Part shown: positions 57,340-64,000 of the stretch, one piece after another
How positions within the stretch are numbered: the stretch's first letter is position 1
Layout of the letters: each line of letters opens with the position of its first letter
Source: Bradyrhizobium xenonodulans
GTDB taxonomy: Bacteria; Pseudomonadota; Alphaproteobacteria; Rhizobiales; Xanthobacteraceae
Length of the DNA stretch: 64,000 nucleotides
Assembly: GCF_027594865.1 (NCBI RefSeq)
Contig: NZ_CP089391.1
Span: 434,001-498,000 of the forward strand
Direction: 5' to 3'
Notes under the pieces: generated by a model
Told to the model about the DNA's origin: nothing
Databases searched by the model: none
The model's input: only the letters and a program-made list of their open reading frames with translations
Made by a program: the position numbers and the translations under genes

Positions 57340-57764
57340 GAAATACCTGGTCGCGGGGCATTGGCCAGGGGCCGGCCGGCACGCTCCCATCTGCGCGCCA
57401 CCCCCTGCAAGTCTTTGAAAAAGCTACCCGGATTCGCAGGAAATACAAATGTGATGGTGGTCACGGAAAAAGTCGGCATGAGGACTGCATGATTGAGCCC
57501 CGGAAGAGTACTGGAAAGCGGTGAAATGCCTGTTTTTCGTCCGGAGGATTGATAAGCATCTTCAATGGTTTAGCTCTAATTTCGAGCAATCTATTGCCCG
57601 AGGGCCTATATCCGGTTAAGGGTTTGTTTGGTGCGGCGCCGCAAATTGCGCGCAATTCGGGGTCACATCCCCGGCCAATCCCTCAAACCTGAAGCCGCTA
57701 TCGCGCTACTCAAACAGTGTGCGCGCGCTTGGCAGGTCTTTGGCACTGACAGGAATGAAGCGAG
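57340..57764. other. Divergent intergenic region, no gene seen
   Basis: 425 bp holding both promoters. The part 57540-57660 is AT-richer, with GGTTTAGCTCTAATTTCGAG. No recognisable operator or coding motif. Confidence 0.4.
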
Positions 57765-58613
57765 ATGAATGTAAGGCAGCTCGATATTTCCCGCCGCACG
57801 ATCGCGGTCGCCGCGGCCCTCATCGGCACGGTGTCGCTCGTGATCGGGGCGCATGCTGCCCTCAACATGCGTGCGCTCGATGCCGCCAAGGCCGTCTCGA
57901 CCGACCTGGTCACCGGCGCGATCGGCCAGACCGCGCGCCTCGCGCTGGTCATCGGCAATGGACATTACCCCGACGCCAGCGCGCCGCTGACGCAGTCGAT
58001 CAACGACGCCCGCGCGCTGTCCTCGGCCCTGCGCAAGAACGGTTTTGACGTCGACATGGTGGAAGACGCGACCAAAGACGACATGGTCCGCGCCGTCAAC
58101 CGCCTGAAGTCCCGGATCAAGCGCGACACCGTCGTCATGCTGTTCTTCGGCGGCTACGGCGTGCAGGCCGGCCGCGAAAGCTACATGCTGCCGGTCGATG
58201 CCGTGATCTGGAAGGAAAATGACGTCCGTCGCCAGGGCGTGTCCATCGACGGCGTGCTCGACATGATGAAGGAGCAGGGCGCGAAGGCCAAGCTCGTCGT
58301 CGTCGATGCCTCCCGCCGTAACCCTTACGAGCGCCGCTTCCGCTCCTACAGCCACGGTCTGGCGCCGATCAGCGCGTCCGACAATGCGCTGATCCTCACC
58401 TCGGCCTCGCCCGGCAAGGTCGTCGACGACGGCAAGGGCGAGCACAGCGTGCTGGTCGGCGAGTTCCTCAACAACCTCACTGCGCAGGGCAGCGCCGAAG
58501 GCGTCTTCAACAAGACCCGCCTCGCCATCTCCCGCGCCAGCGAAGGCGATCAGGTCCCGACCGTCTCCTCCTCGCTGCTCGAAGACGTCCACTTCGACGC
58601 AGCCGGCGGCTAG
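57765..58613 (+). CDS. Caspase-fold (peptidase C14-like) pseudoenzyme
   Basis: A 282-residue protein with an N-terminal membrane helix (about residues 11-33). The caspase p20-like core begins ARLALVIGNGHYPDA at 57-71. In active members the next blocks read SGHG and DACR. Here they read FFGGYGVQ (127-134), with Tyr131 where His is expected, and VVVDASRRNP (178-187), with Ser183 where Cys is expected. The dyad is thus gone although the fold blocks are well kept. It is probably anchored in the inner membrane with the domain outside. Non-catalytic binding or scaffolding is the likely role. Confidence 0.88.
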   Translation: MNVRQLDISRRTIAVAAALIGTVSLVIGAHAALNMRALDAAKAVSTDLVTGAIGQTARLALVIGNGHYPDASAPLTQSINDARALSSALRKNGFDVDMVEDATKDDMVRAVNRLKSRIKRDTVVMLFFGGYGVQAGRESYMLPVDAVIWKENDVRRQGVSIDGVLDMMKEQGAKAKLVVVDASRRNPYERRFRSYSHGLAPISASDNALILTSASPGKVVDDGKGEHSVLVGEFLNNLTAQGSAEGVFNKTRLAISRASEGDQVPTVSSSLLEDVHFDAAGG

Positions 58614-58637
58614 TTCTTCTTAGAGCTCGCGAGCCCT

Positions 58638-58730
58638 CGTAGGGTGGGCAAAGGCGCAACGCGCCGTGCCCACCATATTCCAAAAATTCGATAGAAGAAC
58701 GTGGGCACGCTTCGCTTTGCCCACCCTACG
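58638..58730. repeat. Palindromic repeat, family P1, copy C
   Basis: Outer arms CGTAGGGTGGGCAAAG and CTTTGCCCACCCTACG as in copies A and B, with GCGCCGTGCCCACCAT in the left half. It lies 24 bp after the pseudo-caspase stop, before a convergent gene. Confidence 0.9.
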
Positions 58731-58769
58731 ATACTGCGCACGTAGCGCGCATCTGCTCCCACATCGTCA

Positions 58770-59657
58770 TTACTTCGCCGCTTCTGTCGCCATCGCCGGG
58801 CGCACCGGATCGCCTTCGCGCAAGAGCGCGCCGGCGCGGGCGACGACGATATCGCCTTCGTTGAGGCCGTCGCGCACCTCGATATTGCCGCCCGACATCA
58901 AGCCGATCTCGACGCGCTTGGTCTCGACGCGGTTGCGGCGGATCACCTGCACCACGGTGCCGGCGGAGGAATATTGCACGGCGGTGAGCGGCACCGCGAC
59001 GTTGCAGCTCTGCCCGGTCTTGATCAGCGCGCGCCCGCTGGCGTTGAGCAACAACCGCTTCTGCGAGGAGATGCCGATATAGACCATGCCCTGCTGGATG
59101 TTCGGCTCGACGGTCGGTCCGATGCGGCGGATCTTGCCGTCGAGATCGCCGGCGCCGGCGATGCGCACAGTCGCCTGCTGGGCCACCGCGAGCTTCCTGA
59201 TATCGGTGGTCGCGACCAGACCGACGAGATCGTATTCGCTGCGCGCCACGATCGTGAACAGCGCTTCGCCCTTGGCCGAGGCGGGATTGCCGATCTGCGC
59301 GGTCGAGGTCGCGATCACGCCTGCCACGGGCGCCGTGACCTGAAGCGTACCGCCTTCGGGCAGCGCCAGCCGCGCCAGCACCTGGCCGGCCGTGGTGGTG
59401 TCGCCGGCTTCCGCCAGCACGTCCGTGACCTTCAGGCCGGGACGCTCCGGCCGCACCGAGGTTTCCTCACGCGCGATGATTGTGCCGGTGGCCTCGACGA
59501 TGTCGGAGAAGCAGGATTTTGCGACCTTTAGCACCGTGACCGCCGGCCCCTTGGGTGCGTCGTCATCGGCGGCGAGGGCGAGCGGGGCGGACAGGATCAG
59601 CAGCCCGGTGAGCGCAACGAGATGTCTGGAAAAGGAACGCGCAGGCAATGGACGCAT
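58770..59657 (-). CDS. HlyD/RND-type periplasmic adaptor, orphan
   Basis: A 295-residue exported protein with signal peptide (LVALTGLLILSAPLALAADD). The lipoyl-like barrel parts are ATGTIIAREETSVRPERPG and APVAGVIATS, followed by a beta-barrel and a C-terminal membrane-proximal domain (VEIGLMSGGNIEVRDGL, VARAGALLREGDPV). The alpha-hairpin between the lipoyl halves is almost absent, so it is shorter than pump adaptors of 370-400 residues. No pump or outer-membrane channel gene is adjacent. Confidence 0.85.
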   Translation of the reverse strand: MRPLPARSFSRHLVALTGLLILSAPLALAADDDAPKGPAVTVLKVAKSCFSDIVEATGTIIAREETSVRPERPGLKVTDVLAEAGDTTTAGQVLARLALPEGGTLQVTAPVAGVIATSTAQIGNPASAKGEALFTIVARSEYDLVGLVATTDIRKLAVAQQATVRIAGAGDLDGKIRRIGPTVEPNIQQGMVYIGISSQKRLLLNASGRALIKTGQSCNVAVPLTAVQYSSAGTVVQVIRRNRVETKRVEIGLMSGGNIEVRDGLNEGDIVVARAGALLREGDPVRPAMATEAAK

Positions 59658-59963
59658 CGGTCATTCCGGTTGGGGCCTTGACGACCTCATCGATAGCAGA
59701 AGCGCGCGCGGTGGACCATGGGCCGGCCGGATGAGAATGCCGCAGCGCAGGCGGCGCGATGCCGCCTGTTGAATTAGTGTTCGGGACCGGGGGAAGGTTC
59801 GCTGCTCTTCACCCTCCCCTGGACGGGGGAGGGTCGATCGCGCGCAGCGCGAGCGGGGTGGGGTGATCTCTCCACGCGGGCACCGCCTCGATGGAGAGAC
59901 TATCACCCCACCCCGCTAGACATTTCGCTTCGCTCAACGCCTAGCGACCCTCCCCCTCCAGGG

Positions 59964-61153
59964 CAGGGGAATCGCATGTGGCTCTAAGGCATTGCGATTT
60001 GGAGAGAAATCGATTCTGAAGGTGGCTCCCGGAGTTGGAGAGGGCGACCGATGGATCGATTTTCGGAGTGCTTCGAAGACCTGCCCGACCCGCGTGCGGA
60101 CAATGCGCTGCACGACCTGACGGAGCTTTTGTTCATCGCGCTGATGGCGACGTTGTGCGGAGCGACGAGTTGCACCGACATGGCGCTGTTTGCGCGGCTG
60201 AAGGCTTATCTTTGGCAGGACGTGCTGGTGCTCAAGCATGGCTTGCCGAGCCATGACACGTTCAGCCGAGTGTTCCGCATGCTCGATCCAAAAGCATTCG
60301 AGGCGGCATTCCGCCGCTTTATGGAAGCCTTCGCTCAAGGCGCGCAGATTGCACGGCCGCAAGGCGTGATCGCGTTGGACGGCAAGGCGCTGCGGCGTGG
60401 CTACGAGAGCGGCAAAAGCCACATGCCGCCGGTGATGGTGACGGCGTGGGCAGCGCAGACGCGCATGGCGCTGGCCAACGTTCTGGCGCCGAACAACAAC
60501 GAAGCCGCCGGCGCTTTGCAACTGCTCGAACTCTTGCAACTCAAAGGCTGCGTCGTGACGGCCGATGCACTGCATTGTCACCGAGGGATGGCCAAGCAGA
60601 TCGTGACGCAGGGCGGCGACTACGTGCTGGCGGTGAAGGAGAACCAGCCCGCCCTGCTGGCTGACGCCAAGGCCGCGATTGCCGCAGCGGCGCGCAAGGG
60701 GAAGAAGCCGGTTGCTACCGCCGATGCAGACCATGGGCGTAAGGAAAGACGCAGCGCGCTTGTCGTGCCCGTCAAAGACATGGCCGAGAAACATAACTTT
60801 CCCGCCCTCAAAGCTGTCGCCCGGATCACCAGCAAGCGCGGCAAGGACAAAGCTGTCGAGCGCTACTTCCTGATGAGCCAAAACTACAGTCGCACACAGG
60901 TTTTGCGCATCGTTCGCACCCATTGGACCATCGAAAACGGCCTGCACTGGCCGCTCGACGTCATCCTCGACGAGGATCTGGCCCGCAACCGCAAGGACAA
61001 CGGTCCTGCCAACCTTGCCGTCCTCAGGCGACTTGCCCTCAACGTCGCCAGAGCTCACCCCGACAGCACCATCTCCTTGCGTCTCAAGCTCAAGCGGGCC
61101 GGCTGGAACGATGCCTTCTTCTTCGAACTCCTCGGCCACATGCGATAGCCCTG
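59964..61153 (+). mobile_element. ISAs1-family insertion sequence, complete, 1190 bp
   Basis: Left end CAGGGGAATCGCATGTGGCT (59964-59983); the right end read inward is CAGGGCTATCGCATGTGGCC (61153-61134), giving 20-bp terminal inverted repeats with three mismatches. A perfect 10-bp target duplication CCCTCCAGGG flanks it (59954-59963 and 61154-61163). Length, CAGGG tips and 10-bp duplication all fit ISAs1. It holds one intact transposase gene. Confidence 0.93.
60051..61148 (+). CDS. ISAs1-family transposase
   Basis: A 365-residue DDE transposase. The N-terminal domain reads FSECFEDLPDPRADNALHDL, typical of the family. Catalytic residues are suggested by VIALDGKALR (first Asp), VVTADALHCH (second Asp) and THWTIENGLHWPLDV (Glu). 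The frame is open from ATG 60051 to TAG 61148, inside the right inverted repeat, so it looks functional. Confidence 0.96.
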   Translation: MDRFSECFEDLPDPRADNALHDLTELLFIALMATLCGATSCTDMALFARLKAYLWQDVLVLKHGLPSHDTFSRVFRMLDPKAFEAAFRRFMEAFAQGAQIARPQGVIALDGKALRRGYESGKSHMPPVMVTAWAAQTRMALANVLAPNNNEAAGALQLLELLQLKGCVVTADALHCHRGMAKQIVTQGGDYVLAVKENQPALLADAKAAIAAAARKGKKPVATADADHGRKERRSALVVPVKDMAEKHNFPALKAVARITSKRGKDKAVERYFLMSQNYSRTQVLRIVRTHWTIENGLHWPLDVILDEDLARNRKDNGPANLAVLRRLALNVARAHPDSTISLRLKLKRAGWNDAFFFELLGHMR

Positions 61154-61181
61154 CCCTCCAGGGGAGGGTAAGCACGAGACC

Positions 61182-62297
61182 TCACTTCAGGCTCAAAAAC
61201 TCCACCCAGTTCGGCTTCTTGCCGGTGGGATAGGATTTCAGCTTGGCGAGCGCACCGCTGCTCTGGTCGATGGCATAGACCGTCATGCTGTCCGAGAGCT
61301 CGCCGACCGCGGCGAGGTAGCGCCCCGCGGGATCGATGTGGAAGCCGCGGGGCTGCTTCTCGGTCGGCACGCTGCCGATCGTGGTCAGCTTGCCGCTTGT
61401 CGCATCGACCTTGTAGGCGGTGAGCGTGTTGGTGGTGCGCTCGGAGGCGTAGAGGAAGCGGCCGTCCGGGGTGATGTGGATGTCGGCGGCCCAGGGTTTG
61501 CCAGTAAAGCCCTCGGGCAGCGCGGTGGTGCGCTGGATCTCGGTCCAGGCGCCGCTCTTGGCTTCATAGCTGAACGCCGCGACGTCGCCGTTGAGCTCAT
61601 GAATGAGATAGACGAACTTGCCGCCCGGGTGAAACACGAAGTGCCGCGGTCCTGATTTCTCCGGCACCTTGATCGCCGGCGGATCGTTCGGCGTCAGCGT
61701 GCCGGCCGCGGCATCGAAGGCGAAGGCCAGCACCTGGTCGGAGCCGAGATTGGTCGCGAACACGAAGCGATTGTCGGGCGCCGGCAGGAAGGCGTGGGCG
61801 TTGAGCCCGGTCGGGATCACCTGCTTCGGCTCGCCGGCAACGCCGTTCGCGGCAAGCGGATTGAGCGCGACCTTGTTGCCGCCATAGGAGGCGCTGAACA
61901 GGAATTTGCCGTCGCGATCGACCGCGATGTTGGCCATGCTGTCGGCGAGCGGCCCGTTGCCGATGGGACTGAGCTGGCCCGTCTTGGGATCGATCGCGAA
62001 GCTCACCGCGAGGAACGGCTGCGAGCGCACGCCCGCGATCAGCACGCGGTGGTCGGGCGTGATGGCAAGCGGCGTCGAGGATCCCGGCTTTTCGACGCCG
62101 GTGAAGGCGGCGGTCTGCACCGGGGTCATCTCGCCGCTCTCGGCCATCTTGAACACGCTGATGTCGTTGCTGTCGGCGTTGCCGACATAGGCAAAGGTCT
62201 CGGCCATGCCGGGGCGGGCTCCAGAAACGAGAGTGAGGAAGGCGAGGGTGGTGGCGATCGCAGCGCGCGGGGCGATGCGGCGTGTCGGTCTCAACAT
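61182..62297 (-). CDS. Exported beta-propeller lactonase-family protein
   Basis: A 371-residue seven-bladed propeller of the YbhE/6-phosphogluconolactonase-like family. A signal peptide (TTLAFLTLVSGARPGMAE) shows export. Repeating blade motifs are FAYVGNADSNDISVFKM, DGKFLFSASYGGNKV, DNRFVFATNLGSDQV, GGKFVYLIHELNGDV, DGRFLYASERTTNTL and AGRYLAAVGELSDSM. It may hydrolyse a lactone, but many exported members have no shown activity. Its 3' end is 8 bp from the split P2 repeat. Confidence 0.9.
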   Translation of the reverse strand: MLRPTRRIAPRAAIATTLAFLTLVSGARPGMAETFAYVGNADSNDISVFKMAESGEMTPVQTAAFTGVEKPGSSTPLAITPDHRVLIAGVRSQPFLAVSFAIDPKTGQLSPIGNGPLADSMANIAVDRDGKFLFSASYGGNKVALNPLAANGVAGEPKQVIPTGLNAHAFLPAPDNRFVFATNLGSDQVLAFAFDAAAGTLTPNDPPAIKVPEKSGPRHFVFHPGGKFVYLIHELNGDVAAFSYEAKSGAWTEIQRTTALPEGFTGKPWAADIHITPDGRFLYASERTTNTLTAYKVDATSGKLTTIGSVPTEKQPRGFHIDPAGRYLAAVGELSDSMTVYAIDQSSGALAKLKSYPTGKKPNWVEFLSLK

Positions 62298-62423
62298 GGG
62301 GTCCTCCTTACAGCCGGTGCGGCCTTGTCATTTTGCCGTGGAAGATAGCGGGAGCCGCGCCACCGTACCAAATTCCAGTTGGGGATCGATCGATGCTGAA
62401 ATTGTATCGGTCGCGCCGGATCG

Positions 62424-62561
62424 CTACCGCGCCGCGGCCGTCTGGCTGCGCGAAGGCAGATGGAGACCGGACGCAGTGTCAGGCGCCCCGAGCAGGCCCC
62501 AGACGGCCACCGCAAGCAGCGCGCAGGTCAAAATGGTCCAGGCGACCAGTCGTTTCCGCAT
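62424..62561 (-). CDS. Small single-pass membrane protein (putative)
   Basis: A possible 45-residue product starting MRKRLVAWTILTCALLAVAV: two positive residues, one hydrophobic helix, then a short polar tail. The upstream sequence lacks a clear Shine-Dalgarno sequence. The same frame stays open much further upstream, so the start is unsure. Confidence 0.35.
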   Translation of the reverse strand: MRKRLVAWTILTCALLAVAVWGLLGAPDTASGLHLPSRSQTAAAR

Positions 62562-62731
62562 CAAATCCGTCCGCCAATTGGAATGCGCCAAGTAGAATGC
62601 GCCAAGTGGGAATGCACCAAGGCGCGTAGATGATCGTGCACTGCAAATGGCGGCGATCCTATGAACTCGCTCACAGGCGAAAACAGCTCGCGCAATTGCG
62701 AACCAATGCCGCGCCAGCGCATTGACCCGGC

Positions 62732-62908
62732 ATGCCCCGTGAAAACGACCTCGAAGGCAAGCCCGACATGGGCGGCAAGCATGGCGGCCAGAAAGGCCAG
62801 CCCAAGCCGCCGCCGCGTCCGCCCGAGGGCGAGCGCGACGAGGATGTCGTGGCAAAGCGCCACACCGGCCAAACCGATCGCGGCTCACCGCCGACCAAGC
62901 AAAAATAG
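62732..62908 (+). CDS. Small hydrophilic protein (putative)
   Basis: A 58-residue reading MPRENDLEGKPDMGGKHGGQ, then a Pro-rich centre (KPPPRPPEG) and a basic end (SPPTKQK). The composition, rich in Gly, Lys, Pro and Asp, looks like a disordered soluble protein rather than a random frame. Hydrophobic readings on the opposite strand are its mirror. Confidence 0.5.
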   Translation: MPRENDLEGKPDMGGKHGGQKGQPKPPPRPPEGERDEDVVAKRHTGQTDRGSPPTKQK

Positions 62909-63018
62909 CGCTACGCTTCGCCCGCACACGCCCTGCCGCAATCGCGCCGGGAACGGCAGCGTTGCCTTGCAGTTAGCTTGGTCCTGCGGGCGGAGGAGAT
63001 CGAACTGGAGGCTGGCAG

Positions 63019-63141
63019 ATGTTTTGGATCTATTGGAACACCGCCTGGTCGCTGATCATCAGCGGCATCTGGGTCGCTACCATCGTCAGCCATCCCGATT
63101 CCGAAATCGCCGAAGTGCGCGCCGCAAGACGGCTGATGTGA
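63019..63141 (+). CDS. Small membrane protein (putative)
   Basis: A 40-residue reading MFWIYWNTAWSLIISGIWVA followed by a polar tail. One aromatic-rich membrane helix is plausible. GGAGGCTGGCAG precedes ATG 63019 with good spacing. No family known. Confidence 0.5.
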   Translation: MFWIYWNTAWSLIISGIWVATIVSHPDSEIAEVRAARRLM

Positions 63142-63157
63142 ATTTGCGCGATCGCAA

Positions 63158-63847
63158 TCAACCGATCGCGAAGTCGGCCGCGGTCTCGGCGTGAATGGCC
63201 GTCGTGTCGAAGGTCTCGACCGTCGTGTCGTCCTGGCCGACCAGCATCGTGATCTCGGTGCAGCCGAGGATGATGCACTCGGCGCCGCGGGCAACCAGCG
63301 CCGCCATCGCGTCCTGATAGCGGCGGCGCGAGGGTGCGGAAATGATTCCAAGGCACAGCTCGTCGTAGATGATGCGGTTCACGTCGGCCTGCGTGTCGGC
63401 GGGAGGAAGCAGAACATCGAGATCGTGCGCGCGCAACCGGTCGACGTAAAACTCTTCCTCCATCGTGAACTTGGTGCCGAGCAGTCCGACCCGCCGGTAC
63501 CCTTTGGCGCGGATTCGCTTCGCCGTCGCATCGCCGATGTGAATGAAGGGAATGGTCACGCGCGAGGTGATGTCGGGGGCCAGCTTGTGCATCGTGTTGG
63601 TGCACAGCACGATCGCGCGCGCGCCGGCGCCTTCAAGCCGCCGTGCGACCTCCGCCAGGCTTGCCGCCGCCTCGTTCCAGCGGCCGGCATATTGCATCTC
63701 CTTGATCTCTTGGAAGTCGTAGGAATACATCAACAGCGGAGCCGAATGCAGCTTGCCCAGGCGATCGCGGATCCGCTCGTTGATGAGCTTGTAGTAGAGC
63801 GCGGTGCTCTCCCAGCTCATGCCTCCAATCAGGCCAATCGTCTGCAT
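63158..63847 (-). CDS. Aspartate/glutamate racemase-family protein
   Basis: A 229-residue enzyme of the Asp/Glu racemase fold. The N-terminal TIGLIGGMSWESTALYY is diagnostic of the aspartate racemase branch. The two catalytic cysteines are Cys82 in IVLCTNTMH and Cys196 in ILGCTEITML. It would interconvert L- and D-aspartate or a related acid without a cofactor. Convergent with the small membrane protein gene, 16 bp apart. Confidence 0.92.
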   Translation of the reverse strand: MQTIGLIGGMSWESTALYYKLINERIRDRLGKLHSAPLLMYSYDFQEIKEMQYAGRWNEAAASLAEVARRLEGAGARAIVLCTNTMHKLAPDITSRVTIPFIHIGDATAKRIRAKGYRRVGLLGTKFTMEEEFYVDRLRAHDLDVLLPPADTQADVNRIIYDELCLGIISAPSRRRYQDAMAALVARGAECIILGCTEITMLVGQDDTTVETFDTTAIHAETAADFAIG

Positions 63848-64000
63848 TCTGCGGCTCCGATGATTTCAATCGGATCCTAGCCGAAGACGCGCAGGCCCGC
63901 CATCATGATGCGGAATGATTGTCTTGCCGCGGACGCACGCCGCCCGAACGATGAGTTGCAGGCGGCGAAGTCGGTGTCGTCAGTCAGTGATGGTGATGAC
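63848..64000. other. Right edge of the window
   Basis: 153 bp without a supported feature. At the extreme end the minus strand reads CAT CAC CAT CAC TGA, which could be the His-rich end of a gene lying beyond the window, but only a few codons are visible. Confidence 0.3.

Larger units (their letters stand above)
59811..61174. repeat. Palindromic repeat, family P2, interrupted by an insertion sequence
   Basis: The left part (59811-59963) repeats the intact copy at 55439: ACCCTCCCCTGGA, GATCGCGCGCAGCGCGAGCG, GGGGTGGGGTGATCTCTCCA. The missing end, CCAGGGGAGGGTAAGC, appears after 61153. The interval between is the ISAs1-type element. Together the two parts rebuild one P2 repeat. Confidence 0.88.

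Noticed and set aside
63980..64000. A His-rich gene end on the minus strand (CAT CAC CAT CAC TGA).
   Set aside because: Only about six codons are inside the window, too little to support a gene call.

Overview
The window is a GC-rich alphaproteobacterial chromosome segment that most resembles Bradyrhizobium or a close relative in the Nitrobacteraceae. Pointers are the rplU-rpmA-GNAT-obgE neighbourhood, a che cluster whose CheA carries a C-terminal receiver, FixJ-like and PAS-rich histidine kinases, several Bug/TctC binding proteins, and palindromic intergenic repeats of the kind common in Bradyrhizobium. This assignment is inference; no rRNA or marker search was possible.

Layout. 0-9.6 kb: the tail of a Bug-type binding protein, a ComJ-like protein, a sulfatase-fold hydrolase, then the ribosomal/GTPase block (obgE, MaoC hydratase, DMT transporter, GNAT, rpmA, rplU), a ROK-type protein whose two halves appear swapped, and an alpha/beta hydrolase. 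9.6-22.5 kb: tRNA-Ser(CGA), a LysR gene divergent from an FAD monooxygenase and a frameshifted Bug protein, an ABC-ATPase remnant, another Bug protein, a DUF2157/GDYXXLXY membrane pair, a MocR regulator divergent from a DMT exporter with a clear operator, a LysR/quinone-oxidoreductase pair, and a degenerate receiver-EAL protein. 22.8-41 kb: a signalling island with unknown proteins, a LuxR-type regulator with a histidine-less DHp-like segment, an Hpt protein, two adjacent Crp/Fnr-like regulators with C-terminal Cys-X-Cys, single receivers, cheA-cheW-cheY-cheR-pilZ (no cheB), a FixJ-like regulator, and a 1198-residue hybrid kinase overlapping a receiver gene.

40.7-47.8 kb: a self-contained catabolic locus. 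A FadR-type GntR regulator faces a six-gene operon across a 26-bp perfect palindrome. The operon encodes an NMT1-type ABC importer, an IlvD/Edd sugar-acid dehydratase, an RraA-fold protein and a Tat-exported SMP-30 lactonase. These fit lactone -> aldonate -> 2-keto-3-deoxyaldonate -> C-C cleavage, with unknown substrate. 48-64 kb: an S9 oligopeptidase, an MBOAT/SGNH acyl-transfer pair, a class V aminotransferase, an SNase-like protein, a possible alpha-toroid protein, a caspase-fold pseudoenzyme, an orphan HlyD adaptor, an intact ISAs1-family element with a 10-bp target duplication inside a palindromic repeat, a beta-propeller lactonase, small ORFs and an Asp/Glu racemase.

Most notable: the apparently circularly permuted ROK protein (7.2 kb), the sugar-acid operon and its operator (41-48 kb), the caspase-like protein lacking both catalytic residues (57.8 kb), and the CxC-tailed Crp pair (26.7-28.3 kb). 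No CRISPR array, prophage or rRNA operon was seen.
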